This document shows, piece by piece, positions 8,581 through 18,300 of a stretch of DNA of 64,000 nt (positions within the stretch are counted from its first letter, which is position 1; each line of letters opens with the position of its first letter). The notes beneath the pieces are model-generated. The model saw only the letters and a list, made by a program, of their open reading frames with translations. It made no database searches and was not told the origin of the DNA. The DNA is from Planctobacterium sp047947135 (GTDB lineage: Bacteria; Pseudomonadota; Gammaproteobacteria; Enterobacterales; Alteromonadaceae): the NCBI GenBank assembly GCA_047947135.1, contig CP170457.1, positions 4,030,001 through 4,094,000 of the forward strand, written 5' to 3'. The position numbers and the translations under genes were made by a program.

Positions 8581-9180
8581 ATGTATGTAAGGATGTTTGT
8601 TTTGACTAAGAGATTTATTTCACAGCCCCTGGAAGTTGAATTTATTGTTGATGCAAATAAACTCAAAGAAGAAATGATGTCTTTGCAAATGCGACAATGG
8701 ACTAGTCACGTAAATAGCCGATATTTCAGCGGAGGATGGTCCGTCATTCCGCTGCGCACACTTTCAGTACTCAAAAATGACCATCCAATTTTACAAAGTT
8801 TCCAAATCGAATCCGGTAGCGATTGGGAAGACTTACCTTTGTTGGAATCACTGGGTGAAATTTCGAAAATAGTAAACGCCATAAAGTCTCCTAAAAAATC
8901 CATAAGACTAATGAAATTAGACGCAGGTGCTAACATTAAGCCACATCGAGATAAAGGATTAGGCCTCAAGTTTGGGGAAGTCAGATTACACGTACCATTG
9001 CAACACAGTGAAAATGTTCAGTTTGTAGTAGACAATCATACGCTGCAGATGAAACCTTTACAGCCCTGGTATGTTGACGCTGACCTGGAACACTCGGTTA
9101 AAAACAATGGAACAACCGCCCGTATTAACTTAGTTATTGATTGTGTAGCGAATGACTGGCTAAGGGCTTTATTACATTAA
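8581..9180 (+). CDS. Aspartyl/asparaginyl beta-hydroxylase-like dioxygenase
   Basis: A 199-residue cupin-type protein resembling the catalytic domain of aspartyl/asparaginyl beta-hydroxylase. It has KPHRDKGL with His122 and Asp124 as probable metal ligands, HVPLQHSENVQF, and a distal His171-X9-Arg181 pair in LEHSVKNNG.TARINLVID that would bind metal and 2-oxoglutarate. It is a stand-alone catalytic domain with no membrane segment, so cytoplasmic. It opens a three-gene run with two methyltransferases (12-base gap to the next). Known relatives hydroxylate protein side chains or small peptides. The start at ATG 8581 follows AGGGAA. Confidence 0.85.
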   Translation: MYVRMFVLTKRFISQPLEVEFIVDANKLKEEMMSLQMRQWTSHVNSRYFSGGWSVIPLRTLSVLKNDHPILQSFQIESGSDWEDLPLLESLGEISKIVNAIKSPKKSIRLMKLDAGANIKPHRDKGLGLKFGEVRLHVPLQHSENVQFVVDNHTLQMKPLQPWYVDADLEHSVKNNGTTARINLVIDCVANDWLRALLH

Positions 9181-9192
9181 TTTTCATGAGAT

Positions 9193-10491
9193 ATGAATAG
9201 CATGAAGAAAACGTTCCTCGAACTAACTAGAAAGTTGCTTAGTGCCCCAAAAGAAGCAGGAGTACTTACGCCCATTGTTAGTGAAATGGCTGCAATATTA
9301 AGTAGTGTGACTCAAATTAGCACCGAAGCAGATATGTCTAATTGGCAAGATGTTGAGTTAGCTTCTGGGGTTGCAATTTCACCTGTGCAAGCGGCCAAGT
9401 GTTTAAAAGAATCTGTTCGAACTCAGGCCTTTCTAAATGGTGTTTACAAAGCAATATCAGACAAATTAGAAAAGCACGAAACGGTAACAGTTTTATACGC
9501 TGGGTCTGGTCCATATGGAACGATATTAATTCCATTATTGCCACTATTTAGCGCTCGGCGTGTTAGGGTGACAATTGTTGATATTCATCCCGAGAATATC
9601 GAAGCTATACAAAAGGTCACAGATTGGATCGGTGTAAACGATTATATCGATGATTACTGTATTCTAGATGCTTGTAAATGGCACCCTACTGGTACTACCC
9701 CAAGTCAATTTGACATGGTGTTGTCAGAGACAATGAACGCTTTTCTAAAACGGGAACCGCAAGTATCAATATTTGCTCATTTAGCCCAGTATTTAAAACC
9801 AGATGGTGAATTAATCCCTCAGTCAATTGCAGTGGAAGCTTGGCTTGCAACCTCCATTTCAGGTTCAGACTCGGATACTATGCAAATGCTGACCAAAACT
9901 GAAAAGTTAACTGACCTTATCACGCTGGATCGGGAGTTGGCAGACAAAATTAGGTTTTCGCAACTAACTGTAATCGAAAGTCAATTTCAGATACCTGACT
10001 ACGCAAGATATTGCGACAGTGTGCAGTTACGTACACGCATAACCGTTTATCAGGAATTTGACCTTGGGTTACGTCAAAGCAGTTTAAACGCAGTGATGAA
10101 TATCGGACAAAGTGCATTTCAAGCAAATTCAATAGTGAAATGTTGTTATCACATTTCGAGTGAGCCCGATTGGGAATTTGATTATAAAGGCCACTTCGAT
10201 GATTTACCGTTAATAGAGGGAAACCTGGAGGGGAATTTAGGGATCAAACATCTACCACGCTACTGGGACAAGTATCGCAGACTGCCGTATATACAAAAAC
10301 TGCAACTGCTGGAAAAAGAATGGGAAATTGAGCATAAACTGCTTGAATTGTTAGGGGTAAGCCATAGCGAATCAGTTGCATTTATACAAACATCTCATCC
10401 TGAATTATCTGAATTTGAAGAATGGTTGAGATTACAATCGAATTTTCCAACGAGAGAATTAATCAATCAATTTAACGAGCAGATCCAGTAA
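9193..10491 (+). CDS. PRMT-like class I SAM methyltransferase, copy 1
   Basis: A 432-residue protein with a Rossmann methyltransferase core. Motif I is VTVLYAGSGPYGT (residues 98-110) and the acidic strand end is IVDIHPEN. A segment LSETMNAFLKREPQ places Glu179 and Glu188 nine residues apart. This is the spacing of the double-E loop that grips arginine in protein arginine methyltransferases. The following HLAQYLKPDGELIPQSIAVEAW also resembles the PRMT post-loop region. The C-terminal 200 residues are not recognised. It is followed one base later by a paralogue, so the two may act as a pair. Substrate unknown; a protein target is an inference. Confidence 0.75.
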   Translation: MNSMKKTFLELTRKLLSAPKEAGVLTPIVSEMAAILSSVTQISTEADMSNWQDVELASGVAISPVQAAKCLKESVRTQAFLNGVYKAISDKLEKHETVTVLYAGSGPYGTILIPLLPLFSARRVRVTIVDIHPENIEAIQKVTDWIGVNDYIDDYCILDACKWHPTGTTPSQFDMVLSETMNAFLKREPQVSIFAHLAQYLKPDGELIPQSIAVEAWLATSISGSDSDTMQMLTKTEKLTDLITLDRELADKIRFSQLTVIESQFQIPDYARYCDSVQLRTRITVYQEFDLGLRQSSLNAVMNIGQSAFQANSIVKCCYHISSEPDWEFDYKGHFDDLPLIEGNLEGNLGIKHLPRYWDKYRRLPYIQKLQLLEKEWEIEHKLLELLGVSHSESVAFIQTSHPELSEFEEWLRLQSNFPTRELINQFNEQIQ

Positions 10492-10492
10492 T

Positions 10493-11491
10493 ATGTCGCA
10501 TAGAGAGACTATCGCGCAATTTGTAGGGCAAATTCTGCATGGGAGTTTAGAGGGTCAGGTATCGGGTCTCAATGCGTTGAAAGATTTATTGATTGGCTTA
10601 ACGGGATTGGATAGCATTCATGATACCCGCAGTTTTGCCAAGACTGGCTTAATCTTATCTCCTGAAGATGCGGCCTCATGTATGCTCTCTCCTGGTCGAA
10701 CAGTAAAATATTGGCTGGCATGTATTGAGCAGATTCAGGAAAAAGCCCAACAGGGTAGTGATTGCATTCATATTCTTTATCCAGGAACAGGACCATTTGG
10801 CACTTTGCTGATTCCACTTCTGTGTTATTTTCAATGGCAAGACCTTAAAATAACGCTCGTAGAATATAACAAAGGTTCCGCACAATGCTTATCAAGATTA
10901 ATCGAAGTATTGCAACTTCCATTCAATATTAATTTACATAATCAAGACGCAATTAAATTTGTCCCAGAGCAGCCAATAGATATTTTGCTAATGGAATGCA
11001 TGCTTGCTGCGTTGCAACAGGAAGGCCAGGTTCCACTTACCTTACACTTTGCTACGCACCTTTCTGAAGACGGAGTTATCATTCCTCAAAAAGTAGAAAT
11101 AGCACTACAATATATTGATTCTCGAAAAGAATTAGAATTGATTGAAAAAAAAAAGAATAACGGATTTCAGGGGAGAGCAGAGATGGATTTCACAAGGCAA
11201 TTAGTGTCTCAACTATTCTTATTAGATAAGAATACGGTGCACGCCTATAGGAAGTCAAATAATGCGCTGTCTCTCGGAAAAGTTGGCATTCCCGCCCCCT
11301 CAAAAGAACTACCCGATTTAGTCTTAACCACAAGAATTATATTGAATAACCGTCACACCCTTAAACAGTATGAAGATGGGTTGACTTTTCCCATGCTCTT
11401 GTCCGACTGGCAAGTGAGCGCTGGTTTTGTAACAGAGGTTAGATATGAGCTCTTTGAACAACCTCGCTTTACCTTCAATGAGGGGCTATAG
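10493..11491 (+). CDS. PRMT-like class I SAM methyltransferase, copy 2
   Basis: A 332-residue paralogue of the preceding gene, starting one base after its stop, so translation is probably coupled. Motif I is IHILYPGTGPFGT (residues 92-104), followed by ITLVEYN as the acidic strand. The double-E-type loop reads LMECMLAALQQEGQ, with Glu168 and Glu177 again nine residues apart. HFATHLSEDGVIIPQKVEIAL then matches the same region in copy 1. The protein is about 100 residues shorter than copy 1, mainly at the C-terminus. An AAAAAAAA tract around 11144 encodes EKKKN and could be slippage-prone, but the frame is open. Function beyond SAM-dependent transfer is inferred. Confidence 0.75.
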   Translation: MSHRETIAQFVGQILHGSLEGQVSGLNALKDLLIGLTGLDSIHDTRSFAKTGLILSPEDAASCMLSPGRTVKYWLACIEQIQEKAQQGSDCIHILYPGTGPFGTLLIPLLCYFQWQDLKITLVEYNKGSAQCLSRLIEVLQLPFNINLHNQDAIKFVPEQPIDILLMECMLAALQQEGQVPLTLHFATHLSEDGVIIPQKVEIALQYIDSRKELELIEKKKNNGFQGRAEMDFTRQLVSQLFLLDKNTVHAYRKSNNALSLGKVGIPAPSKELPDLVLTTRIILNNRHTLKQYEDGLTFPMLLSDWQVSAGFVTEVRYELFEQPRFTFNEGL

Positions 11492-11506
11492 AGAGGGAAG
11501 AATGTT

Positions 11507-11522
11507 ATTGTTAATTAACAAT
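11507..11522. repeat. 16-bp perfect palindrome
   Basis: ATTGTTAATTAACAAT is a perfect palindrome 15 bases past the second methyltransferase stop and about 120 bases before the next gene. It could be an operator for the DUF6916/collar genes downstream; a chance AT-rich palindrome is also possible. Confidence 0.35.
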
Positions 11523-11640
11523 TAATATATTTAGCGTCTTGGTTGTTATTTTATTGATTTTGTTAATCTCATTTGGTTTTATTTTTATTGCTTAAGTGGT
11601 AAAAGTGTTTATGGATGGTTTTTAATCTAAAGGTGTACTA

Positions 11641-11937
11641 GTGAGTAATTTTACGTATGACATATTGATTGGAATGGTGGGAGAGCGTTTGAAAATAGTC
11701 AACAATGACAACATCGACGCCAGTTTGACGATTACAGAGGTTTTGGAGAGCCGCAATGAAACTAAAAGATTCGAGGCTTTTAGCGTGCTTTACAAGGGGG
11801 ACGAGAGTTTTCAATTGACCGATGGTGAATTCACACTTTTTCACGAAAAGTTGGGTACAGAGAGGGTGTTCATTTATCAGCATAGTCCTGTTGATTATCA
11901 GACTTCTATCTCAAGAGAGAGAGTTGCGCAGGAGTGA
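11641..11937 (+). CDS. DUF6916-like small protein, partner of collar-domain proteins
   Basis: A 98-residue protein starting at GTG 11641, with AAAGG upstream. The pattern is like that of DUF6916: an N-terminal strand with a G.RLKIV segment, a central TKRFEAFSVLYKGD (in the family, PFSL.F.G), and a later ..GEFTLFHEKLGTERVFIYQHSPVDYQ. Proteins of this kind are commonly encoded beside MdpB-type collar proteins, and two of those follow 235 bases downstream. No signal peptide or membrane helix is present. Its role is not established; a chaperone or structural partner for the collar proteins is a guess. Confidence 0.55.
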   Translation: MSNFTYDILIGMVGERLKIVNNDNIDASLTITEVLESRNETKRFEAFSVLYKGDESFQLTDGEFTLFHEKLGTERVFIYQHSPVDYQTSISRERVAQE

Positions 11938-12068
11938 AATGATACATTTAAAATAAAACGGTAAATAAAATTAAATATAAAAAATTAAAAAAGGTAATAA
12001 ATATTAATTACTTTCTTGATCTTGAACTATCCAGTGCTACGTTTTAGGTAGCTTGGATAAGTATTCAT

Positions 12069-12097
12069 AAAGAGAGTATATACTTTCTACTCTTTTT
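12069..12097 (+). terminator. Weak hairpin with T-tract before the collar genes
   Basis: AAAGAGAGTA (12069-12078) can pair with TACTCTTTTT (12088-12097) with one mismatch and ends in five T. It lies between the DUF6916-like gene and the first collar gene. It could terminate or attenuate transcription. The stem is AT-rich, so the call is weak. Confidence 0.3.
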
Positions 12098-12172
12098 GTT
12101 TGAATGGTTGCACTTTATCTGGCGATGTCCACTGAGTCGAAAATAACCATACTTACGTTAAAGGAGTAGAAA

Positions 12173-12817
12173 ATGTCAGATGCATTTACTGGACAGATAC
12201 AAGGTTTCGGATTTAGTTTTGCCCCTAGAAACTGGGCATTATGCGCAGGGCAACTAGTCAACATTTCACAACAAACCACATTGTTTTCGCTGCTTGGTGT
12301 TTTTTTTGGTGGCGATGGCCGTACTAGCTTTGGTTATCCCAATTTAACTTCTAGATCAGCCGTTGGGTTCAACATGGGAGGAGGCATTGGAGTCACCCCA
12401 TACCAAATGGGTACAATGTATGGATTTGAGGATATAACTCTAACTCTTCAACAAATGCCGGTTCATACCCATACTGCTGATTTTACGCCGGCGGGTGTTG
12501 CTGCGGGAATTACAACATCGGTAAAGGCAACGACCGAAGATGGCGAATCTGCGAGTCCTTCAGACGGCAGCTATTTAGCGACAACAGTGCCTGGGCCCGC
12601 AGGTCCGGATCAGCCAGAAAAAATTTATCGTAATACTGCTCCATCAGCAGGAACACTTGTTCATCTGGGCGGGGTTTCCAGTTCAGGCGGTGGAAGTAGT
12701 GGCGGCACTGTAAATGTGCATAATGCTGGCGGTGGAACTTCTGTTGAAAACCGTATGCCTTTTACTGCGATCAATTTTAGCATTTGTGTTGAAGGTCTCT
12801 ACCCGCAACGAAATTAG
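12173..12817 (+). CDS. Tail-collar-domain protein (MdpB type), copy 1
   Basis: A 214-residue protein of the phage-tail-collar/microcystin-dependent-protein type. The start GQIQGFGFSFAPRNWALCAGQ, then SLLGVFFGGDGRTSFGYPNLTSR and LTLQQMPVHTHTADFTP, follow the family order: collar fold, GGDGR..F..P.L loop and the LP.H.H strand. The C-terminal half is Gly/Ser-rich and ends with ENRMPFTAINFSICVEGLYP, the usual closing motif (P.....ICLEGLFP). The ribosome site AAGGAG is seven bases upstream. A near-identical paralogue follows after 75 bases. There are no other phage genes, so this is a cellular family member; the role is unknown. Confidence 0.85.
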   Translation: MSDAFTGQIQGFGFSFAPRNWALCAGQLVNISQQTTLFSLLGVFFGGDGRTSFGYPNLTSRSAVGFNMGGGIGVTPYQMGTMYGFEDITLTLQQMPVHTHTADFTPAGVAAGITTSVKATTEDGESASPSDGSYLATTVPGPAGPDQPEKIYRNTAPSAGTLVHLGGVSSSGGGSSGGTVNVHNAGGGTSVENRMPFTAINFSICVEGLYPQRN

Positions 12818-12892
12818 ATTATCAAAAATTTTATTGTAGTTTAGAGCCACTTTAGAGCGTTACAAATTTAGACACTCGCAAAGGAGTTAGTT

Positions 12893-13537
12893 ATGTCAGA
12901 TGCATTTACGGGACAGATTCAAGGTTTCGGTTTTCAGTTTCCTCCATTTCAATGGGCGTTTTGCGGCGGGGCACTTATTTCAATTAGCGAGCAAAGCGCA
13001 TTATTTTCATTGTTGGGGACTTTTTTTGGTGGTGATGGAAGAGTCACTTTTGGCCTGCCCAATCTTACGTCGAGAACACCCGTTGGTTATAATATGGGAG
13101 GAGGTATAGGGGTCACACCTTATCCAATGGGCACAATGTACGGGTTTGAGCATATTACTCTTACTCTTTTGCAGTTGCCTGTTCATAACCATACTGCTGA
13201 TTTTACACCAGTTGGTGGGGGTAGTGCTGTAACAACCAAAATGCATGCCACCACAGAAGATGGCGAGTCAGCTTCCCCTTCAGCTGGTAGCTATTTAGCA
13301 ACAGCTGTTCCTGGGCCGGCGGGTCCGGATCAACCAGAAAAAATCTACCGCAATACTGCTCCCACAGCAGGAACTTTAGTGGATTTGGGTGGTGTATCAA
13401 GTTCGGGGGGGGAAAGTGCTGGTGGCACAGTAACGGTGCACAATGCTGGAAATAGTTCGGCAGTCGAAAATAGATCGCCGTTCACTGCGGTCAATTTTAG
13501 TATTTGTTTGGAAGGGCTTTACCCCTCACGAAATTAG
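12893..13537 (+). CDS. Tail-collar-domain protein (MdpB type), copy 2
   Basis: Exactly the same length (214 residues) as copy 1 and collinear with it. It shows GQIQGFGFQFPPFQWAFCGGA, SLLGTFFGGDGRVTFGLPNLTSR, LTLLQLPVHNHTADFTP, a shared GESASPSAGSYLATAVPGPA stretch and the terminal FSICLEGLYPSRN. The first 37 bases of both genes are nearly identical, so the duplication is recent or kept by conversion. The central loops differ most (AGVAAGITTSVKA against VGGGSAVTTKMHA). The ribosome site is AAGGAG. A good terminator follows at 13560-13583. Two variants of one collar protein suggest a hetero-oligomer or a variable display surface, which is inference. Confidence 0.85.
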   Translation: MSDAFTGQIQGFGFQFPPFQWAFCGGALISISEQSALFSLLGTFFGGDGRVTFGLPNLTSRTPVGYNMGGGIGVTPYPMGTMYGFEHITLTLLQLPVHNHTADFTPVGGGSAVTTKMHATTEDGESASPSAGSYLATAVPGPAGPDQPEKIYRNTAPTAGTLVDLGGVSSSGGESAGGTVTVHNAGNSSAVENRSPFTAVNFSICLEGLYPSRN

Positions 13538-13559
13538 GTTGATTTTACCTGGAATGATG

Positions 13560-13583
13560 GGCAGCATTATCGCTGCCTTTTTT
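13560..13583 (+). terminator. Rho-independent terminator after the collar genes
   Basis: The stem GGCAGC / GCTGCC with loop ATTATC is followed by six T (13578-13583). It stands 23 bases after the second collar stop and ends the rightward unit. The convergent GNAT gene ends at 13614. Confidence 0.9.
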
Positions 13584-13613
13584 CTTAAACATTAAGAGTA
13601 AAGATGGTGCGTT

Positions 13614-14120
13614 TTAGCAGTAAATCTTAGATTTGTGAGGATACCAATACATAAATTCATGGGTTGCTGTTTGTTCTTCAGTGGCAAACCCAAGAGAGAG
13701 ATAAAGATTTTTAGCTAACGTATTTTGTTTTTCGACACTTAAGCAGACTGGAAGGCTTTGTTTATGAGCCACATATTGAAAGGCTTGAATAATTGACTTG
13801 CCATAGCCTTTCCCTCTAACCGCTTTTGTTAAAACTAAATCCACGATATGGGCAACATTTTTCCCAAAATCTATGGTAACTTTACCAATTCGGGTCCCTT
13901 GCCTATCAATAATATAATCCATGGCGTCAGGAGTTTGTTGCCCGTATGCGTTGGTTTGAATTTCTTGCTGCTGTTCTATTAGCGCGCGAATATAGTCATT
14001 TTCTTGTTCAGCAATATAAAAATGTTCCCTGGACTCCTGAAACAGGGCTGCCAGGAAAGGTCCGTCATTTGCTCGTGCTAATCTGATTCCTAAGCCGTCC
14101 GGTAAATCTACTTTTTGCAT
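13614..14120 (-). CDS. GNAT-family N-acetyltransferase
   Basis: A 168-residue GNAT protein. The acetyl-CoA-binding motif A is present as VDLVLTKAVRGKGYGKSIIQAF (R-G-x-G-x-G/A pattern), followed by motif B with LSVEKQNTLAKNLYLSLGFATEE. The N-terminal GIRLARANDGPFLAALFQESREHF is a usual GNAT beginning. It lies convergent to the collar genes. GNATs are often found beside collar genes in marine bacteria, but that gives no substrate. Intact, with an ordinary length for the family; the acceptor could be a protein, amino sugar or small molecule. Confidence 0.88.
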   Translation of the reverse strand: MQKVDLPDGLGIRLARANDGPFLAALFQESREHFYIAEQENDYIRALIEQQQEIQTNAYGQQTPDAMDYIIDRQGTRIGKVTIDFGKNVAHIVDLVLTKAVRGKGYGKSIIQAFQYVAHKQSLPVCLSVEKQNTLAKNLYLSLGFATEEQTATHEFMYWYPHKSKIYC

Positions 14121-14321
14121 ATTGCTATCTTTACCTTTATAAGTTTAATTTGCATTTAGAAAGGGTAAAAAACATCTCCAATCCTAGCTCATTTTTGACT
14201 GAAACGACAATTACTTATTTGAATATCTGTACTATCATGATGACCAATCAATTTGGTACTATTTAGCATATGATATTTGAGTGCTGATGCAACTTAACTA
14301 ATTGAATAAAAAGGATTAACA

Positions 14322-15152
14322 ATGACTCAGCAATTTCATTTTATTTCAGGTTTACCAAGGAGCGGTTCCACTTTATTGGCTGCCATACTCAGGCAAAATC
14401 CTGAATTCCATGCAGCCATGACCAGTCCTGTGGCAAATTTGATGAATGGTTTATTAGAGCAGATGGGAGCAGGTAGTGAGTTCAATGCTTTTTTCGACGA
14501 TCGGAAACGAAAAAACGTCGTGAGGTCTGTTTGCGACGCCTACTATGCCGATATTCAACTGCATACCCAAGTGATTTTTGATACCAATCGACTTTGGACC
14601 GCTAGAATGCATCAGTTAGTGGAGCTATTCGATAACTTTAAAATGATTTGCTGCGTAAGAAACCCTGCCTGGGTTGCTGACAGTTTTGAGCAAATTTATC
14701 GTAAAAACCCTTTTGACTATAGTCGAATGTTCAATCCTTCGACCCGAATGACTGTTTATACTCGATGTGAATCAATGATGGCAGCATCAGGCGTCGTGGG
14801 AGGTGCCTGGACTGCTTTAAAAGAAGCGTTTTACGGAAATTACTCAGACCGCTTAATTTTATTAGACTACAACATCCTTGCGCAGAATCCTCAACAAGCG
14901 ATGAAACTGGTATATCAGTTTCTGGACTTACCGGAATACGAACACGACTTTGAAAACCTGGATTATCAGCAGGATGCATTTGATCAACAACTAGGTATCA
15001 AGGGGCTTCATAAAGTCAGGCCCAAAGTCTCACTGGAAACGAGGCGTTCTATCCTACCGCCGGAGCTGTTTAAGGAATATCAGGAAATGTCATTTTGGCA
15101 GGATTTAGCTGGTACAAAAAGTAGCGTCATTCAAGCCAAAAGTGGTGCTTAA
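14322..15152 (+). CDS. P-loop sulfotransferase
   Basis: A 276-residue sulfotransferase. The 5'-phosphosulfate loop is FHFISGLPRSGSTLLAAILR near the N-terminus, and the 3'-phosphate motif is KMICCVRNPAWVADSFEQIY (RNP...S) about 100 residues later. It would transfer sulfate from PAPS to a hydroxyl or tyrosyl acceptor in the cytoplasm. The start is well supported by AAGGA seven bases upstream. This is the intact member; a second, unrelated-looking sulfotransferase at 6768-7400 is broken. Its place between collar proteins and a giant surface protein suggests either as acceptor, but this is inference. No PAPS synthesis genes are in the window. Confidence 0.88.
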   Translation: MTQQFHFISGLPRSGSTLLAAILRQNPEFHAAMTSPVANLMNGLLEQMGAGSEFNAFFDDRKRKNVVRSVCDAYYADIQLHTQVIFDTNRLWTARMHQLVELFDNFKMICCVRNPAWVADSFEQIYRKNPFDYSRMFNPSTRMTVYTRCESMMAASGVVGGAWTALKEAFYGNYSDRLILLDYNILAQNPQQAMKLVYQFLDLPEYEHDFENLDYQQDAFDQQLGIKGLHKVRPKVSLETRRSILPPELFKEYQEMSFWQDLAGTKSSVIQAKSGA

Positions 15153-15380
15153 ATCACTTCATTTATTCAAGAAAGAGAGGTAGTGTCAGTCGCGTATTTA
15201 TCGTCAATCGATAAGGGCCTCGAACAGCCTCTTATTTCATTGAATTTTTACCTTATACTCACTTCATTTTCCTTGAGATTATGCTAACTTTGATAGATGG
15301 ACAGGATTTGTGTATTCAATCTTAGTTAGATTGATAAAAAGTTCGTAAATATCTGGTTTTATGGACTTAAAGGGGAAATT

Positions 15381-18300
15381 ATGAATAAGAGTATCCTGGC
15401 AACACTCGTTGCTGCTGCTTTGCCTTCCTGGTACGGAGCGGCGTCAAGTTATCTCACTAATTATCAACACCGAAAACGTCATTATTCCAAGGTTGACCTG
15501 GGCAGTCAGGAATTACCATCCAGCGTTGAATTGAGTGCAGATACCATCACACCGCTGAATCGTAATGTGCCTGACAATAATCACGAAAAATCAAGCACTG
15601 CAAGCCGATTCAAGATATCAGATTTAGAATTAACTGGTGGTGACCACGAGCATAAAATTCTAAGCACCGTTGTCGGTCAGGACGATAAAAGTGAATATCT
15701 GCCTGAAGGCCAGCTCATTGAGCTTGATTTAAAGCAGGGCAAGCAGTTTTCAGAATTGGTTGTCATTGACGAAGCCGTTCCCCAACAATCATTATTTTTA
15801 AACTCCCTTTCTCCAAAAGTTGCAGTTCATAAAATTTCCAGCCATGAAGATGGACTAACAGCGCTTCTGGAAATCTTATCCGATTATCAAGATCTGGAAA
15901 CCATTCGCATTGTGTCACATGCTGAAAGCGGTGCCTTGTTGCTGGGTAAAAGCCGAATTGATGCAAACCAAATCAATCAGCACCTGAATGATTTTGCCAA
16001 AGTTAATGGCGCAATTAAGGCGGGTGGCGATCTGTTGTTGTATGGCTGTGATTTGGCAAAGGGTGAGAAAGGTGAGGAATTTCTGACTCTGCTTTCAAAT
16101 TCTACTGGCTGGGATATAGCTGCTTCGGATGATTCTACAGGTGCAATAAGCCAAGGTGGAGACTGGGAACTGGAAGTTGTTGTTGGCGACATTGAAAGTC
16201 ATTTACCTGATGAATATATCTATCTTGCTGATTTTGATCATATCTTAGGATTAAGTGGTGGGGCTGGTACAATTGACATGAGTGGTTTTGCTACCGGATA
16301 CGCTGCTACAAAGTCTTATGCAACAGACGGAAGCACTATCCAGCTTTCTGCCGACGCAGGAACAGGCAATGATGTGTATTGCTTTGGTGCTGGAGCAGGC
16401 AGACGTTGTTACTTTGACACTCCTCAGTCTGTGAACATTACCAAAGCTTATGTTGACTTTACTGGTGGTGACACATTTGACGTTACCAGCCTTTACATTT
16501 ACAACCAGGATGGAGCGGCTCGCACTTTTACTATTACGTCTGATCAATCAGATTCACACACTACGGGATCAATTTCCAGCGGCGCTGGCACGACTGTATC
16601 GTTAACCGGATTTACAGGTATTACTAAGTTGACCATCGCTTACAGTGATGGCAGCAATATGGATGCAGTAGGAATAGATGACATTGTTTTAGCTAATGTT
16701 ACTTCAAACACTACACCAACCGTTTCTGGCGTACCCAGTACCCTAACGATTACCGAAGACACCACTTCAAATATCGATTTAAGTTCAGCTAACTTTAATG
16801 AAGATGATGCTGAAAACATTACCGTTACGCTGACCGCTGGTTCTGGCACTTTTAGTACGCCAGCTGACGGTGCTGGAGTGGGCAGTGGCGTTACTGAGAA
16901 TTTAGCAAGTAGCACCGTCATTACGTTAGTGGGAACCGATGACGATATTGACACTTACTTAGACACAGCGTCCAATATTCAATATACACCTGCATCAAAT
17001 GTCAACGGAAGTGCGGCGGCAACAATCACTATTTCTGGTCAGGATACTGATGGTCCAGCGAGCTTTACTACTCAGACTGTCACAATAGATATCACCGCAC
17101 AAAACGATGCGCCGACGGTAAGTAGTTTGCCATCTACATTGACCTTTACCGAAGATACTCAAGGCAATGTTGCGTTGGGAGCGGGGGTATTTGCTGATGT
17201 TGATGGTGATAACATTACTGCGACGATCACGGCAAGTGCAGGTACGTTTGCTACTCCCGCAGATGGCGCTGGCATTGGTGGAGGTGTGACCGAAACATTG
17301 GCGTCCAGCACAGTTATCACGCTTGTTGGTGCGCCAGCGGATATTAATTCCTATCTGGATACCGCTTCAAATATTCAATATACGCCAGCTTTTAACGTCA
17401 ACGGTGCTGCGGCTGCGACATTGGTGATAACGGGGCAAGACACAAGCGCGGCAAGTTTATCTCCTGCCAGCAATACGGTAACCGTTGACGTAACCGCAGA
17501 TAATGATGTTCCAACCGCAGCAAGTGTACCTTCATCCGCCACTGTGGTTGAAGATCAAGCCAGTGATATTGATTTGTCTGCTGTCGATTTTGCAGATGTT
17601 GAAAGTGACGATATTACTTATTCCATTGTCGCTGCATCAGGCACCTTGGCCGCATCCGATGGCAATGGCACAACAGACAGTGTCACTATTTCAGGCTCCG
17701 GAACGGCAACATTAACCCTGGTTGGTTCAGAAGCCAATTTGGAAAGTTTCCTCAATACCACGAGCAGGATCAATTTCACCACAGCCTCAAATGCGACATC
17801 TGCCGTGAATCTGGTGCTAACTCCGAATGATGCTGGCGCAGGCACCGCGTCAACCCTGACATTGAGTGTAACAGCCGTTAACGATGAGCCGACGTTATCA
17901 ATCGATGGCGGTAATCAGTCAGTCGGTGGTGACGGCGTCGGTGGAGTACAACAGACTGTCAGTAGCTTCGCCAGCATGTCTGACGACGGGGACGCTGAAT
18001 CGACCCAGGCGATTCTGGATTTCACAGTCAGTGAAGACAGTGATGCCAATAATGTCGTGTCCGGCGTGGATATTGATAACAATGGGACTCTGGTTTTTAC
18101 CCCCAGCGATGGTGTTGCCGGATCAGCGGTGATCAATGTGCAGGTGCAGGATGATGGCGGCACGGCTAACAGCGGCGATGACACTTCGCAAACTGGCCAG
18201 TTTACAATCACCGTTGATACCCAGGATCCAACGATTTCTGAAGCGACGGCTGTTGACAGCATCACTAGTGATACTACGCCTAATATCGTTATCAACAGCA

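Noticed and set aside
12173..13537. Prophage remnant, because of tail-collar domains
   Set aside because: No terminase, capsid, integrase, lysis or tail-tube genes are near; the proteins are of the chromosomal MdpB type.
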